Assembly (NCBI GenBank): GCA_002163115.1
Contig: MAAI01000020.1
Location: 1-55,524 of the forward strand
Direction: 5' to 3'
Origin: Methylophaga sp. 41_12_T18
Lineage (GTDB): Bacteria; Pseudomonadota; Gammaproteobacteria; Nitrosococcales; Methylophagaceae
Length of the DNA stretch: 55,524 bases
The position numbers and the translations under genes were made by a program. The notes below the pieces were generated by a model. It worked only from the letters and a program-made list of their open reading frames with translations. It made no database searches and was not told where the DNA came from. Below, in pieces: positions 28,735 to 39,385 of the stretch (within the stretch, counting starts at the first letter, position 1; every line of letters starts with the position of its first letter).

Positions 28735-29409
28735 TTAGTCTTCTGTCGCTTCTTCTTCAGCGTCAGCTTCAACTGCTGTGTCATCTTCATCAGCTACCGC
28801 GCGAGGTGCGTGAATGCTAACAAATGCTTGGTCATAAGCAGAACGTTCGCCTTCAGCTAAGTCTTCTTTTTGACCGTGAGATAAAGCAGTTAATACAACA
28901 CCCTCTGGCAATACGATTTCTGACAAGTGTAAGCTTTCATCCATATCCAATGCTGAGACATCAACTTCAACAAACTCAGGTAAATCTTGTGGCAGACAAG
29001 ATACTTCAATATCAGAAAACAGGTGATTAACTTTACCGCCTTCTTTAACACCAGGAGCTTCATCTTCACCGATAAAGTGCAACGGTACCGTCATGATTAC
29101 TGCATGGTTAGCATCAACACGTAAGAAATCAGCATGCATGATTCTTACATCACTTGCTGGGTGGCGTTGCAAGTCTTTCAATACAACTTGTTGTTCTTTA
29201 CCATCAACATTCAATGTCAAAATATGAGCATAGAATGATTCTTCAGCCAAATGGCGAAGGAATTTGTTATGGTCCAATGTAAGTGCAACAGGTGCATTTT
29301 CACCACCATAAACAATAGCTGGAAGTTTACCCGCATGACGTAGGCGGCGGCTCGCACCTTTCCCCTCGTCAGTACGTAGTTCAGCTTGAACTTCAAATAA
29401 ATTTTTCAT
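28735..29409 (-). CDS. rplY: 50S ribosomal protein L25, long general-stress (CTC) form
   Basis: 5S rRNA-binding ribosomal protein. The 224 residues comprise the L25 domain (about 1-95, RTDEGKGASRRLRHAGKLPAIVYGG) and the TL5/CTC C-terminal beta domain, ending in an acidic tail (DEEEATED-like). E. coli L25 is only 94 residues, so this is the long type found in Pseudomonas. The frame is open from a TTG at 29421, but the ATG at 29409 has GGAG upstream and gives the normal N-terminus. Confidence 0.96.
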   Translation of the reverse strand: MKNLFEVQAELRTDEGKGASRRLRHAGKLPAIVYGGENAPVALTLDHNKFLRHLAEESFYAHILTLNVDGKEQQVVLKDLQRHPASDVRIMHADFLRVDANHAVIMTVPLHFIGEDEAPGVKEGGKVNHLFSDIEVSCLPQDLPEFVEVDVSALDMDESLHLSEIVLPEGVVLTALSHGQKEDLAEGERSAYDQAFVSIHAPRAVADEDDTAVEADAEEEATED

Positions 29410-29445
29410 GTTTTTCTCCAATGATGAATATTTTTAAATATCCAT

Positions 29446-29467
29446 TAAAAATGCCGCTTTATGCGGC
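29446..29467 (-). terminator. Terminator or attenuator between prs and rplY
   Basis: On the minus strand GCCGCATAAAGCGGC is followed by ATTTTTAA. The stem is short (5 bp) with a T-run, between prs and rplY and about 40 nt before the rplY start. Partial read-through or attenuation is possible. Confidence 0.65.
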
Positions 29468-29501
29468 GCTCTGTCTGCCCCGCGACCAGGAGAGACAACT
29501 A

Positions 29502-29536
29502 AATCTAGCTTACAAAATTAATTTGTACGCTAGATT
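29502..29536 (-). repeat. Inverted repeat overlapping the prs stop codon
   Basis: AATCTAGC and GCTAGATT arms flank a second pairing TACAAA/TTTGTA with one internal mismatch. The result is a long AT-rich hairpin that covers the prs stop codon. It has no T-run. It may protect the prs mRNA 3' end. Confidence 0.55.
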
Positions 29537-30470
29537 AATCCATATATAAGGAGCTAACAGACTCCTCATTACTAATTCTATACATCGCCTCAGCTAGCAT
29601 TTCAGCAATGCTTAATGGGCGAATTTTGGTACATGCTTGTGCTTCAGCTTGTAGAGGAATGGTATCAGTGACGACCAACTCGTCTATCACTGAATTGGTA
29701 ATATTCTCTACCGCAGGGCCGGACAAGATAGCATGGGTACAATATGCAACAACGCGGGTTGCACCATTCTCTTTCAAGGCAGCAGCAGCAGCACATAAGG
29801 TACCGGCAGTATCGACCATATCGTCGACTAGAACACAAACACGGCCGTCAACTTCACCAATGATATTCATTACCTTGGCAACATTTGCGCGAGGACGACG
29901 CTTATCAATAATGGCTAATTCAACATCCAAGTGTTTTGCTAGAGCTCTAGCTCGTACTACACCACCAACATCAGGTGATACCACCACTAAATCTTGATAT
30001 TTATGCTTCCAAATATCACCCAGCAATACGGGTGAAGCATAAACATTATCGACAGGGCAATCGAAGAAGCCCTGGATTTGATCTGCGTGAAGGTCAACGG
30101 TCAATACACGGTCAGCACCAACACCCGTCAGCATATTAGCAACCACTTTTGCAGTGATAGCAACACGAGCTGAGCGTGGACGTCGATCTTGGCGTGAATA
30201 ACCAAAATAAGGGATAACTAAGGTGATACGCTTAGCTGATGCACGACGAATAGCATCCGTCATTACCATTAATTCCATTAAGTTATCATTGGTAGGCATA
30301 CAGGTCGGCTGAACTATAAATACGTCTTTACCGCGGACGTTATCTAAAATTTCGACCATGATCTCGCCATCACTGAATTTTTCAACAGTGGCTTTACCAA
30401 GAGGAACATTAAGGAAGTGTGCGATATCTTTAGATAGTGTGCGATTGGCATTGCCAGTGAACACCATCAT
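29535..30470 (-). CDS. prs: Ribose-phosphate pyrophosphokinase (PRPP synthetase)
   Basis: Makes PRPP from ribose 5-phosphate and ATP for nucleotide, His and Trp synthesis. Motifs seen: [51 protein letters not shown] with the catalytic His, [23 protein letters not shown] and the PRPP loop [14 protein letters not shown]. The ATG at 30470 gives 311 residues, the family length, beginning MMVFTGNAN as in Pseudomonas. A GTG at 30521 would add 17 residues. Neither has a strong ribosome site, so the start is uncertain. tRNA-Gln lies just upstream. Confidence 0.95.
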   Translation of the reverse strand: MMVFTGNANRTLSKDIAHFLNVPLGKATVEKFSDGEIMVEILDNVRGKDVFIVQPTCMPTNDNLMELMVMTDAIRRASAKRITLVIPYFGYSRQDRRPRSARVAITAKVVANMLTGVGADRVLTVDLHADQIQGFFDCPVDNVYASPVLLGDIWKHKYQDLVVVSPDVGGVVRARALAKHLDVELAIIDKRRPRANVAKVMNIIGEVDGRVCVLVDDMVDTAGTLCAAAAALKENGATRVVAYCTHAILSGPAVENITNSVIDELVVTDTIPLQAEAQACTKIRPLSIAEMLAEAMYRISNEESVSSLYMD

Positions 30471-30566
30471 GCTGCTATCAGCAGTGCGTTTTTGTAACTG
30501 AAGGAATCGGTTTTTAGTCACTGTATTTGGCGCCGAGGGTCTTAATAAAAATAATTAAAAGAAGAG

Positions 30567-30641
30567 TGGCTGGGGTACCAGGATTCGAACCTGGGGATGC
30601 AAGGATCAAAACCTTGTGCCTTACCGCTTGGCGATACCCCA
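30567..30641 (-). tRNA. tRNA-Gln (TTG)
   Basis: A 75-nt cloverleaf with encoded CCA. It starts TGGGGTATCGCCAAGCGG on the minus strand and has anticodon loop TTTTGAT between CAAGG and CCTTG. It is located between ispE and prs, as in Pseudomonas and many other gammaproteobacteria. Confidence 0.96.
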
Positions 30642-30682
30642 ACAGTTTACTCTTTATCTATCATCGTACAGCTATGTCGATT

Positions 30683-31522
30683 TCACATTATACTGAAATC
30701 TTCCGCAGTGAGTGGCGATATATTACACGATTTTGCCACAAAGCCTTGCCATTTTTTTGGCAAACTATTTACTACCTGCTGCGCTTGCTGCTGACTATCA
30801 AAATCAGCGAATACACATGCGCCTGTCCCTGTCATCCTGGCCTGTCCAAATTGCGCCAACCAGTCTAAAGCTTCTGAAACAGCTTGATAGCGATTTCTCA
30901 CCACATCTTCACAGACATTTCTGCCTTCCCCCGAAAGGAAGCGCGATATTGTTATCGATTCACAGTCACGTGTCAATTCATTTGCTGAAAACACTTCCGC
31001 AGTAGCGACATGGCAATCAGGTACAACCACCACATACCAGGGTTCCCGAGGGGAAATAGGCGTTAACTGTTCACCTACACCTTCAGCCCATGAAGCAGTA
31101 CCATGAATAAAGATCGGTACATCTGCGCCCAATTTCAAGCCTAAACAGGCTAATTCTGTTGTGGAAAATTGGCAATGCCACAGCTGATTTAATGCAACTA
31201 AGGTAGTAGCAGCATTTGAGCTACCGCCACCTAATCCACCGCCCATTGGCAATAGTTTTGTTAGTTTAATTTTGACGCCGCGCTCGATCCCAGCATGTTG
31301 TTGCAACATTTTTGCAGCACGAACAATTAAATTATCTTCATTATCGACGCCCTTAATTGGGGTTAATAACTTTATTTCCGGCTCATCTGTAACTTCAAAC
31401 TGTAAGTTATCGCAATAATCTAGAAACTGAAAAGCGGTTTGCAACTCATGATAACCATCTTCACGTTGGCCGGTAATATGCAAAAACAGGTTTATTTTGG
31501 CAGGAGCAGGCCATGACTTCAC
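30683..31522 (-). CDS. ispE: 4-diphosphocytidyl-2-C-methyl-D-erythritol kinase
   Basis: GHMP-family kinase that phosphorylates CDP-ME in the MEP isoprenoid pathway. N-terminal PAPAKINLFLHITGQREDGYH holds the catalytic Lys region. LLPMGGGLGGGSSNAATTL is the ATP Gly-rich loop, and ARMTGTGACVFADF is the third GHMP motif. The frame is open from a TTG at 31537. The GTG at 31522 (GGAG upstream) overlaps the lolB stop as GTGA and gives 279 residues, close to E. coli (283). Confidence 0.95.
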   Translation of the reverse strand: MKSWPAPAKINLFLHITGQREDGYHELQTAFQFLDYCDNLQFEVTDEPEIKLLTPIKGVDNEDNLIVRAAKMLQQHAGIERGVKIKLTKLLPMGGGLGGGSSNAATTLVALNQLWHCQFSTTELACLGLKLGADVPIFIHGTASWAEGVGEQLTPISPREPWYVVVVPDCHVATAEVFSANELTRDCESITISRFLSGEGRNVCEDVVRNRYQAVSEALDWLAQFGQARMTGTGACVFADFDSQQQAQQVVNSLPKKWQGFVAKSCNISPLTAEDFSIM

Positions 31523-32127
31523 TTCGCTCTCTCCCAATCTCTAATAATTAGTTTCAAATTAATATCTGGATGTTTAATAAATATTTTGGCGGGCATGTAA
31601 TAGTGCTCAAAAGGCACGTAACGCAAAATTTCAATTTGCCAGTCCTTTTGCTTCAGATGAGTAATACGCCCTTCAATATCCAACTGCATACTCTCCACTG
31701 GATATTTTTGATAAGGCAAACCACGTACCCAATCACGTAATGCGCTTACCGGCATATGAATACCGAGATTATCTTTTAGTAATGCTTCTGGCGTGGCAGC
31801 TGAAACGGTAGTTCCATCGGCCATAGTTAATACAACTTGCTGGTTATCGCCAGTTAATACCGCGCCACCTTGAGCAAAGGGCCCCGTTAACGCAATTTGA
31901 TATCTCTCGGGCAGATCCTGCCAGTTTAAACCGGCAGTCCACCCCTCCGAGCCCTGAGTAATTGCAGTCCGTCCTTTTATCGACCAGTTATTTAATGCTG
32001 CTAATTTAACCGAACGTTGTTGCCACAAGGTTTCTGCTGGTTCAGCAGGTTTATACCAAATCGGTTTGCATGCACTCATCATCACTACAACTGTAACCAG
32101 CAGCAGTCTATTCAATAGTTTAGTCAT
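31519..32127 (-). CDS. lolB: Outer-membrane lipoprotein receptor LolB
   Basis: Accepts lipoproteins from LolA and inserts them in the outer membrane. The lipoprotein signal peptide is LLLVTVVVMMSAC with Cys20. The mature part has the LolB pattern NNWSIKGRTAI, WTAGLNWQDLPERYQIALTG, GPFAQGGAVLTGD and a C-terminal half matching the convex beta sheet. The ATG at 32127 gives 202 residues. A TTG at 32142 is possible but gives a poorer N-terminus. It sits in the TPR-lolB-ispE order. Confidence 0.93.
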   Translation of the reverse strand: MTKLLNRLLLVTVVVMMSACKPIWYKPAEPAETLWQQRSVKLAALNNWSIKGRTAITQGSEGWTAGLNWQDLPERYQIALTGPFAQGGAVLTGDNQQVVLTMADGTTVSAATPEALLKDNLGIHMPVSALRDWVRGLPYQKYPVESMQLDIEGRITHLKQKDWQIEILRYVPFEHYYMPAKIFIKHPDINLKLIIRDWERAK

Positions 32128-32131
32128 CTGG

Positions 32132-33934
32132 TTATAAGCCAAAGCGACGCATGGTATCTAACAACAAAGGATTATCTTTATCCTGTTGCATGCCTTGCAG
32201 CCATACTTCTTTGGCTGCGGCATGTTTACCTAGTTGCCACAATACTTCACCAAGATGAGCTACAAATTCAGGATCAGGTTGAATGGCTGCTGCCTTTCGT
32301 AGATAACGCTCTGCCACCTGCAAATTACCCAAGCGATAATAAACCCAGCCTAAACTATCTAAATAGAAAGGATCATTAGGTTTTAACTCCACCGCTTTTT
32401 TAATTAATAACAATGCTTCTTGATGCCGATCAGTACGATCCGTCAAGGTATAACCCAAGGCATTAAGTGCCTGGGTATTATCTGGGTCGTTAGCTAATAT
32501 AAGGCGTAAATCTTGTTCTAAAATCGCCAGGCGATTCAGTGGTTCCGCCACCATTGCCCGACCATACAACAACTCCACATCGCCCGGAAATTGCGCCAAT
32601 GCTTCGCTATATAAATCAAAAGCAGCTTGGTCTTGACCTTGCTCTCGTAAAAAACCGGCTTCAAACGAGAAATATTGAATCGCTCGATCCGGATTTTCTT
32701 TTCGCAACAATTTCAAGTGTAAACGTGCTTTATCAATCTCGCCCTGCTCTGCCAGCAAACTAATATAGCGAGTCTGAGCAGCTTGATAACGCGAGCTCTC
32801 GGCAGGCACTGAAGCAAACCAGATTAAGGCTTGTTCATTTTGCTCATTAATTTCTTCTGTTAAGCCCATAAAATAAGCAGCCTGTTTACCACGGTCTCCT
32901 TGTTTTATTAACTGACTAAAATATTTTTTAGCCCTGTCACCATCTTTATCTTCTAATGCTAATAAACCTAAGGCAAAAATAACCTCATCGTTATTTGGTT
33001 TTGACTCATGTAGCTGCTCAAACACTTGTCGTGATTGCGATGTTTTACCATTTTCACCTAAGGCTTTAGCGTAAGCAAAACGTAGATCATCTTTCGCTTC
33101 TGCGTCTTGCACTGCCTTCGCCAACAATTTTAATGCTGAACTACCATTGCCTGTGCGTTGTAATATTTCTGCTTTTAAAATTAAAGCATTGCTGCGTGTC
33201 GGCTGAAGAACAAGCACTTTATCTACAGTTACTAACGCTTCACCATACTGCTTATAAAAAGCAGATAACCGCGCATAAACGAACAACACCTCAATATTTT
33301 CTGCTTGATAATGTTCTAACTGTTTAATAAGTGCTAATGCTTTATTTGCTGTTGTTAGCTCAGTTAATTGCTCAGCAACTCGAGCTAAAAAGCCAGCCGC
33401 ATTATCAGGAGCAAGTGTTAGTGCTGAATCAATCGCTTGCTGAGCTGCCTCGTGATCTCCTTGCGTTAATAACAGGGGGACTTGCATGGCATAAACATCG
33501 GCATCTGTCGGATCAACTTCTGCCCATCGTTTTAAAGCTCGACTAATACGTTGCTGATCTCGAGTATAAACAGAAACTTGGGCGCTTCGGCCTGCTAGAG
33601 CTGGCGAGTCCACGATGCCTGCAGCCTTGTCATATAAATCTACAGCTACGCCCATTTCACCTCGTTGGCCAGCAACCTCGGCCATTAAAATGTAATAGAC
33701 CAACTCTGCTGTTAATGGCAAAGACTCGATTTCAGCTGCTACTTCTGCAGTGGGGTCTGGGCTTGCTTCTTGGTTAGTTGCTTCTACTACTGGCTCAGCT
33801 ATGTCTGCCAATCGGGACTCTATTTTCTGTTCAGTCACAGAAGCACAAGAAGTAACAGATAATGCCAGTACTAAGGCACTACTTGTTCGCGCAATAAATT
33901 TTAATTTCTTCCATTGCAATGGCAATAAATCCAT
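32132..33934 (-). CDS. TPR-repeat lipoprotein (PA4667-like)
   Basis: A lipoprotein signal (LVLALSVTSC, Cys30) is followed by a tetratricopeptide superhelix over the whole mature protein. The repeats include AELVYYILMAEVAGQRGEMG, NVEVLFV-type helices, and a strong C-terminal block (NALGYTLTDRTDRHQEALL, FYLDSLGWVYYRLGN). The product is 600 residues. It matches the TPR protein that precedes lolB in Pseudomonas. Its role is likely a periplasmic or outer-membrane scaffold, not proven. The frame extends to a TTG at 33988, but the ATG at 33934 begins the signal peptide. Divergent from hemA. Confidence 0.85.
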   Translation of the reverse strand: MDLLPLQWKKLKFIARTSSALVLALSVTSCASVTEQKIESRLADIAEPVVEATNQEASPDPTAEVAAEIESLPLTAELVYYILMAEVAGQRGEMGVAVDLYDKAAGIVDSPALAGRSAQVSVYTRDQQRISRALKRWAEVDPTDADVYAMQVPLLLTQGDHEAAQQAIDSALTLAPDNAAGFLARVAEQLTELTTANKALALIKQLEHYQAENIEVLFVYARLSAFYKQYGEALVTVDKVLVLQPTRSNALILKAEILQRTGNGSSALKLLAKAVQDAEAKDDLRFAYAKALGENGKTSQSRQVFEQLHESKPNNDEVIFALGLLALEDKDGDRAKKYFSQLIKQGDRGKQAAYFMGLTEEINEQNEQALIWFASVPAESSRYQAAQTRYISLLAEQGEIDKARLHLKLLRKENPDRAIQYFSFEAGFLREQGQDQAAFDLYSEALAQFPGDVELLYGRAMVAEPLNRLAILEQDLRLILANDPDNTQALNALGYTLTDRTDRHQEALLLIKKAVELKPNDPFYLDSLGWVYYRLGNLQVAERYLRKAAAIQPDPEFVAHLGEVLWQLGKHAAAKEVWLQGMQQDKDNPLLLDTMRRFGL

Positions 33935-34058
33935 AATTGAACGACCTGCCCCGTTGATTTTGATAGAATGACCGCTTAGTTTCGGCAATCAAGTAACAAT
34001 ATATTAATAATGGCTGTAGAGTTTACCAGCATTTAACGACAACAAATCACCAAAACAT

Positions 34059-35312
34059 ATGCAATTTGTCACCTACGGCATCAATCATAATACGGCACCG
34101 GTCAACATCCGAGAAAACATCGCTTTCAATGCTGATGTATTGCCGGCTGCATTAGATTCGTTAACCCAGCATCCCAATGTTAATGAAGCCGTTATTATCT
34201 CTACCTGTAACCGTACCGAAATCTATTGCCACCTTAATGATGACTCTGACAACACGATCAGTGAGTGGTTGCATCAATTTCATCAACAACCTGACAATGC
34301 TTTAGCCGATTATTTCTATCAACATAAAGGCAACGACGCCATTCGTCATTTGCTGCGAGTCGCCTGCGGACTCGACTCGATGGTGTTAGGCGAACCGCAG
34401 ATTCTCGGCCAAATAAAAACAGCCTATAGCCAAGCATTAAATAGCAAGACTATTGGCAAACTACTCGGCCGTTTATTTCAACATTCTTTTACCGTTGCCA
34501 AACAAGTACGTACCGATACCGCTATCGGTAATAGTCCCGTATCTGTCGCCTTTGCAGCAGTCAGTTTAGCCAAACAAATTTTCAGTAAAATGGCTGATTC
34601 CACCGCTCTGTTAATTGGTGCTGGTGAAACCATTGAATTAGCGGCACGTCACCTTAAAGACAATGGCATCGGTCAGATTATCATTGCCAACCGCACCATA
34701 GAAAAAGCCCATAACTTGGCCTTACAAGTCGAAGGTTATGCCATCAGCTTGAGTGAAATGCCTGCCCATTTAGCCAAAGCAGATATCGTGATTAGCTCCA
34801 CAGCCAGCCAACTGCCAATTTTAGGCAAAGGTTCAGTTGAACGGGCCCTAAAACAACGTAAGCGCCGGCCTATATTTATGGTCGATATTGCCGTACCTCG
34901 CGATATCGAACCCGAAGTAGGCAATATGGAAGATATTTATCTCTATTGTGTTGATGATTTACATGACATCATAGAAGAAAACCTACAATCTCGACGTGAT
35001 GCAGCCCAACAAGCTGAAGAAATTATTGATACCCAAGTAGAGCACTTTGTCAGTTGGCTGCGCAGCCAAGATGCAGTTCCTGTCATCCAATTTATTCGCA
35101 ATCATGCCGAACAAGAAAAACAACTGTTACTACAAAAAGCCCTCAAACAACTTGACCAAGGCATCGCTGCCGAACAAGTAATGCAGGACTTTGCGAGAAG
35201 TTTTACTAATAAATTATTGCACGAGCCCAGCCGACAATTACGTCAATCTGGCTTTGACTCTGACAATAACCTCGTCGATGCAACTCGACGACTTTTTAAT
35301 ATCAAGGATTAA
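34059..35312 (+). CDS. hemA: Glutamyl-tRNA reductase
   Basis: NADPH-dependent reduction of glutamyl-tRNA to glutamate semialdehyde, the first committed step of heme synthesis. The 417 residues match E. coli (418). YGINHNTAPVNIRE and the catalytic Cys in VIISTCNRTEIYC are present. So are CGLDSMVLGEPQILGQIK, the NADPH fold LLIGAGETIELAARHL and the C-terminal dimerisation helix. Divergent from the TPR-lolB unit and 3 nt ahead of prfA. Confidence 0.97.
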   Translation: MQFVTYGINHNTAPVNIRENIAFNADVLPAALDSLTQHPNVNEAVIISTCNRTEIYCHLNDDSDNTISEWLHQFHQQPDNALADYFYQHKGNDAIRHLLRVACGLDSMVLGEPQILGQIKTAYSQALNSKTIGKLLGRLFQHSFTVAKQVRTDTAIGNSPVSVAFAAVSLAKQIFSKMADSTALLIGAGETIELAARHLKDNGIGQIIIANRTIEKAHNLALQVEGYAISLSEMPAHLAKADIVISSTASQLPILGKGSVERALKQRKRRPIFMVDIAVPRDIEPEVGNMEDIYLYCVDDLHDIIEENLQSRRDAAQQAEEIIDTQVEHFVSWLRSQDAVPVIQFIRNHAEQEKQLLLQKALKQLDQGIAAEQVMQDFARSFTNKLLHEPSRQLRQSGFDSDNNLVDATRRLFNIKD

Positions 35313-35315
35313 GCA

Positions 35316-36404
35316 GTGAAAGAATCCATCCAACACAAACTCGAAACCTTAGTTGATCGCCACGAAGAAATTAGTGGTTTATTAGCCGAGCCAGAAACCA
35401 TGGCTGATCAAAATAAATTTCGTGCTTTATCACAAGAATATGCTCAATTAGAGCCTGTTGTGAGTAATTTCACCGCATATAAAGCTAGCGTCGAAGCTAT
35501 TGCTGATGCCAAAGTCATGATGAATGACGATGATGCAGATATGCGTGAAATGGCCAAAGAAGAACTGGCCGAAGCTAAGGCTAACGAAGAAGAGCTAGAA
35601 CTGACTCTGCAAAAATTATTATTACCGAAAGATCCAAACGATAAACGTAATATCTTCCTCGAAGTGCGCGCCGGCACTGGTGGCGATGAAGCCGCTATTT
35701 TTGCTGGCGATTTATATCGTATGTTTAGCCGATATGCCGAAGGCCGTCGTTGGGGTGTAGAGCTTATTAATGCCCAGGAAGGTGATCATGGCGGTTACAA
35801 AGAAGTGGTTATCAAGATCATCGGTGAAGGTGCTTATTCACGGTTGAAATTCGAAGCCGGAGGTCATCGAGTACAACGTGTGCCAGAAACCGAATCACAA
35901 GGTCGTGTCCATACTTCTGCCTGTACGGTCGCGGTCATGCCTGAAGTAGATGAACTGGATCAGGTTAAAATCAACCCTGCCGATCTGCGAGTCGATACTT
36001 TCCGTGCATCAGGTGCCGGTGGTCAGCATGTTAATAAAACCGACTCTGCTATCCGTCTTACTCATTTACCAACTGGTATTGTAGTTGAGTGTCAGGATCA
36101 ACGCTCACAACATAAAAACCGTGCTCAAGCGATGTCAGTATTACAATCACGCATTATGTCTGAACAACAAGACAAGATAGACAGTGAACAAGCTGAAACA
36201 CGTAAATTAATGGTCGGTAGTGGTGACCGCAGCGAACGTATTCGTACTTATAACTACCCACAAGGTCGTATTTCCGATCATCGTATCAACCTAACCTTGT
36301 ACAAGTTAGCTGAAATCATGCAAGGCGATCTTGATCAAGTGATTGAACCATTGATCAATGAATATCAAGCTGATCAGTTGGCTTCTTTAGCGAGTACTGA
36401 ATAG
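35316..36404 (+). CDS. prfA: Peptide chain release factor 1
   Basis: Terminates translation at UAA and UAG. The 362 residues have the catalytic [13 protein letters not shown] with GGQ, and the anticodon-like region [14 protein letters not shown] near residue 190. The start is GTG at 35316. In most relatives prmC, which methylates the GGQ glutamine, follows directly. Here it does not: a DUF6882 gene comes next. Confidence 0.97.
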   Translation: MKESIQHKLETLVDRHEEISGLLAEPETMADQNKFRALSQEYAQLEPVVSNFTAYKASVEAIADAKVMMNDDDADMREMAKEELAEAKANEEELELTLQKLLLPKDPNDKRNIFLEVRAGTGGDEAAIFAGDLYRMFSRYAEGRRWGVELINAQEGDHGGYKEVVIKIIGEGAYSRLKFEAGGHRVQRVPETESQGRVHTSACTVAVMPEVDELDQVKINPADLRVDTFRASGAGGQHVNKTDSAIRLTHLPTGIVVECQDQRSQHKNRAQAMSVLQSRIMSEQQDKIDSEQAETRKLMVGSGDRSERIRTYNYPQGRISDHRINLTLYKLAEIMQGDLDQVIEPLINEYQADQLASLASTE

Positions 36405-36450
36405 TTATTACCGTTAACTTAATATACATACACTTTGAGAAGCCACAAAT

Positions 36451-36909
36451 ATGACATGGACTGATGCTGAAATTGACAAATATATAGACAGCTCTTTCAA
36501 GCTAGTAGAAACAACCCAACATAAATTAGAAAAAGAGTTTAATTTAGGTCATTTTGAACAGTGGAGTTTGAACCAAGAAAAAGCAGAACTTACTTTTTCA
36601 AGTCCATCAAAGGCACAAGTAACCTGCAAGATATTTGCTCTTGGTACCTATGCTAGTGGTTACTGGCAGTGGGCCTGGGCCAGTGCATCATTAAATGATA
36701 GCTTTGCAAGTAAAAGCAAAATCATGCAAAAACTAGGTACATCGAGCGGCTTAAACCTATTTGAGTCAGCAGCTTTTAAAGCAGATGAGTCTATGCCATG
36801 GGAATTGGCAGGTATGGCCTTAAAAGAAATTGGCGGCATTGGTGTCTATCGTTGCTCATCAACTTCATCGGACTTATTTGTCATCATTGAGAGCATAACG
36901 TCAAAATAA
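36451..36909 (+). CDS. DUF6882-like protein
   Basis: A 152-residue cytosolic protein with no signal peptide. Features are FSSPSKAQVTCKIFALGTY, a Trp-rich GYWQWAWASASLN (about residues 69-81) and a C-terminal strand YRCSSTSSDLFVIIES. These resemble the DUF6882 family. Function unknown. GAGAAG precedes the ATG. It sits where prmC would be expected and is convergent with hemF. Confidence 0.7.
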   Translation: MTWTDAEIDKYIDSSFKLVETTQHKLEKEFNLGHFEQWSLNQEKAELTFSSPSKAQVTCKIFALGTYASGYWQWAWASASLNDSFASKSKIMQKLGTSSGLNLFESAAFKADESMPWELAGMALKEIGGIGVYRCSSTSSDLFVIIESITSK

Positions 36910-36925
36910 AGCTTAGACCGTTAAC

Positions 36926-38388
<1,463 letters not shown>

Positions 38389-38402
38389 GACTTTTCCTTA
38401 TC

Positions 38403-38437
38403 TCAAAAACAAATATACCGCCCGTAGGCGGTATATT
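38403..38437 (-). terminator. Terminator between phosphoribulokinase gene and tsaC
   Basis: Perfect 11-bp stem AATATACCGCC / GGCGGTATATT with a 4-nt loop. It is followed on the minus strand by TTGTTTTTGAG. It separates the kinase transcript from tsaC-hemF. Confidence 0.9.
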
Positions 38438-38458
38438 ATGCTAAATCAACGCGCGTGG

Positions 38459-39331
38459 TTAACCGCGTTGGCTTTTTTTCTCCATCATACCTTCAATAAA
38501 TGGTGTCAAAATCACTTCCATTGCTAAGCCCATTTTAACTGCTGGCACCACCAAATTATTTGGTCGTGACATAAAGGAGTCTTTCAACATACTTAGGTAG
38601 TATGGGAAGTCTGCTTTTTTCGGTTCTTTAAAACGAATCACGATTAAGCTTTCATCCGGCGTCGGGATTTCACGCATCACAAATGGATTTGATGTATCAA
38701 TCAATGGCACCCGTTGGAAGTTGATATCAGTACGTGAGAATTGCGGTGTGATGTGATGAATATAATCAGGCATCCGCTTCAAAATAATATCAACTACCGC
38801 ATCTTGTGAATAACCACGGTTAGCACAGTCACGTTTAATTTTTTGAATCCACTCTAGATTGATGACCGGCACTACACCAATTAATAAATCAGTATAACGA
38901 GCAATATTAACTTCATCGGTCACTACACCACCGTGTAAGCCTTCATAAAACAATAAGTCATTATCACCATCAATTTCTTCCCAAGGTGTAAAGGTACCTG
39001 GTTCCTGATTGTGAATTTTGCCTTCTTTGTCATCATGGATATATAAACGCTTTTCGCCTTTGCCGGTTTCCGAATACGTTTGAAATAGCTTTTCCAACAT
39101 ATCTAAACGATTAGCTTCAGGACCAAAATGAGTGAGCGTATTGCCTAACTCTTCTTGCTTAGCAACAGCTGCCCGCATATCCATACGATCATAACGGTGG
39201 AAGCTATCGCCTTCCACAACAACAGGCTTGATGCCGCTCCGTCGAAAGATATCTTCGAACGCATGTTTAACTGTTGATGTTCCGGCCCCAGATGAACCGG
39301 TAACAGCAATAATAGGATGGGATACAGACAT
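38459..39331 (-). CDS. prkB: Phosphoribulokinase, class I (PrkB type)
   Basis: Phosphorylates ribulose 5-phosphate to ribulose 1,5-bisphosphate. The 290 residues match proteobacterial class I enzymes. The P-loop is GSSGAGTSTVKHAF. VVEGDSFHRYDRMDM, FGPEANRLDMLEKLF, LLFYEGLHGGVV and IQKIKRDCANRGYS follow. No RuBisCO gene is in view, and E. coli also carries prkB without a Calvin cycle, so autotrophy must not be inferred. Downstream of purD by 54 nt on the same strand. Confidence 0.95.
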   Translation of the reverse strand: MSVSHPIIAVTGSSGAGTSTVKHAFEDIFRRSGIKPVVVEGDSFHRYDRMDMRAAVAKQEELGNTLTHFGPEANRLDMLEKLFQTYSETGKGEKRLYIHDDKEGKIHNQEPGTFTPWEEIDGDNDLLFYEGLHGGVVTDEVNIARYTDLLIGVVPVINLEWIQKIKRDCANRGYSQDAVVDIILKRMPDYIHHITPQFSRTDINFQRVPLIDTSNPFVMREIPTPDESLIVIRFKEPKKADFPYYLSMLKDSFMSRPNNLVVPAVKMGLAMEVILTPFIEGMMEKKSQRG

Positions 39332-39385
39332 TGAGCTATACTCCTTTTTAGAGTTTTATTAAGTACTTTTTATTATTATTATTTT

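Noticed and set aside
38459-39331. Evidence of autotrophic carbon fixation
   Set aside because: PrkB occurs in non-autotrophs such as E. coli, and no RuBisCO gene is present here.
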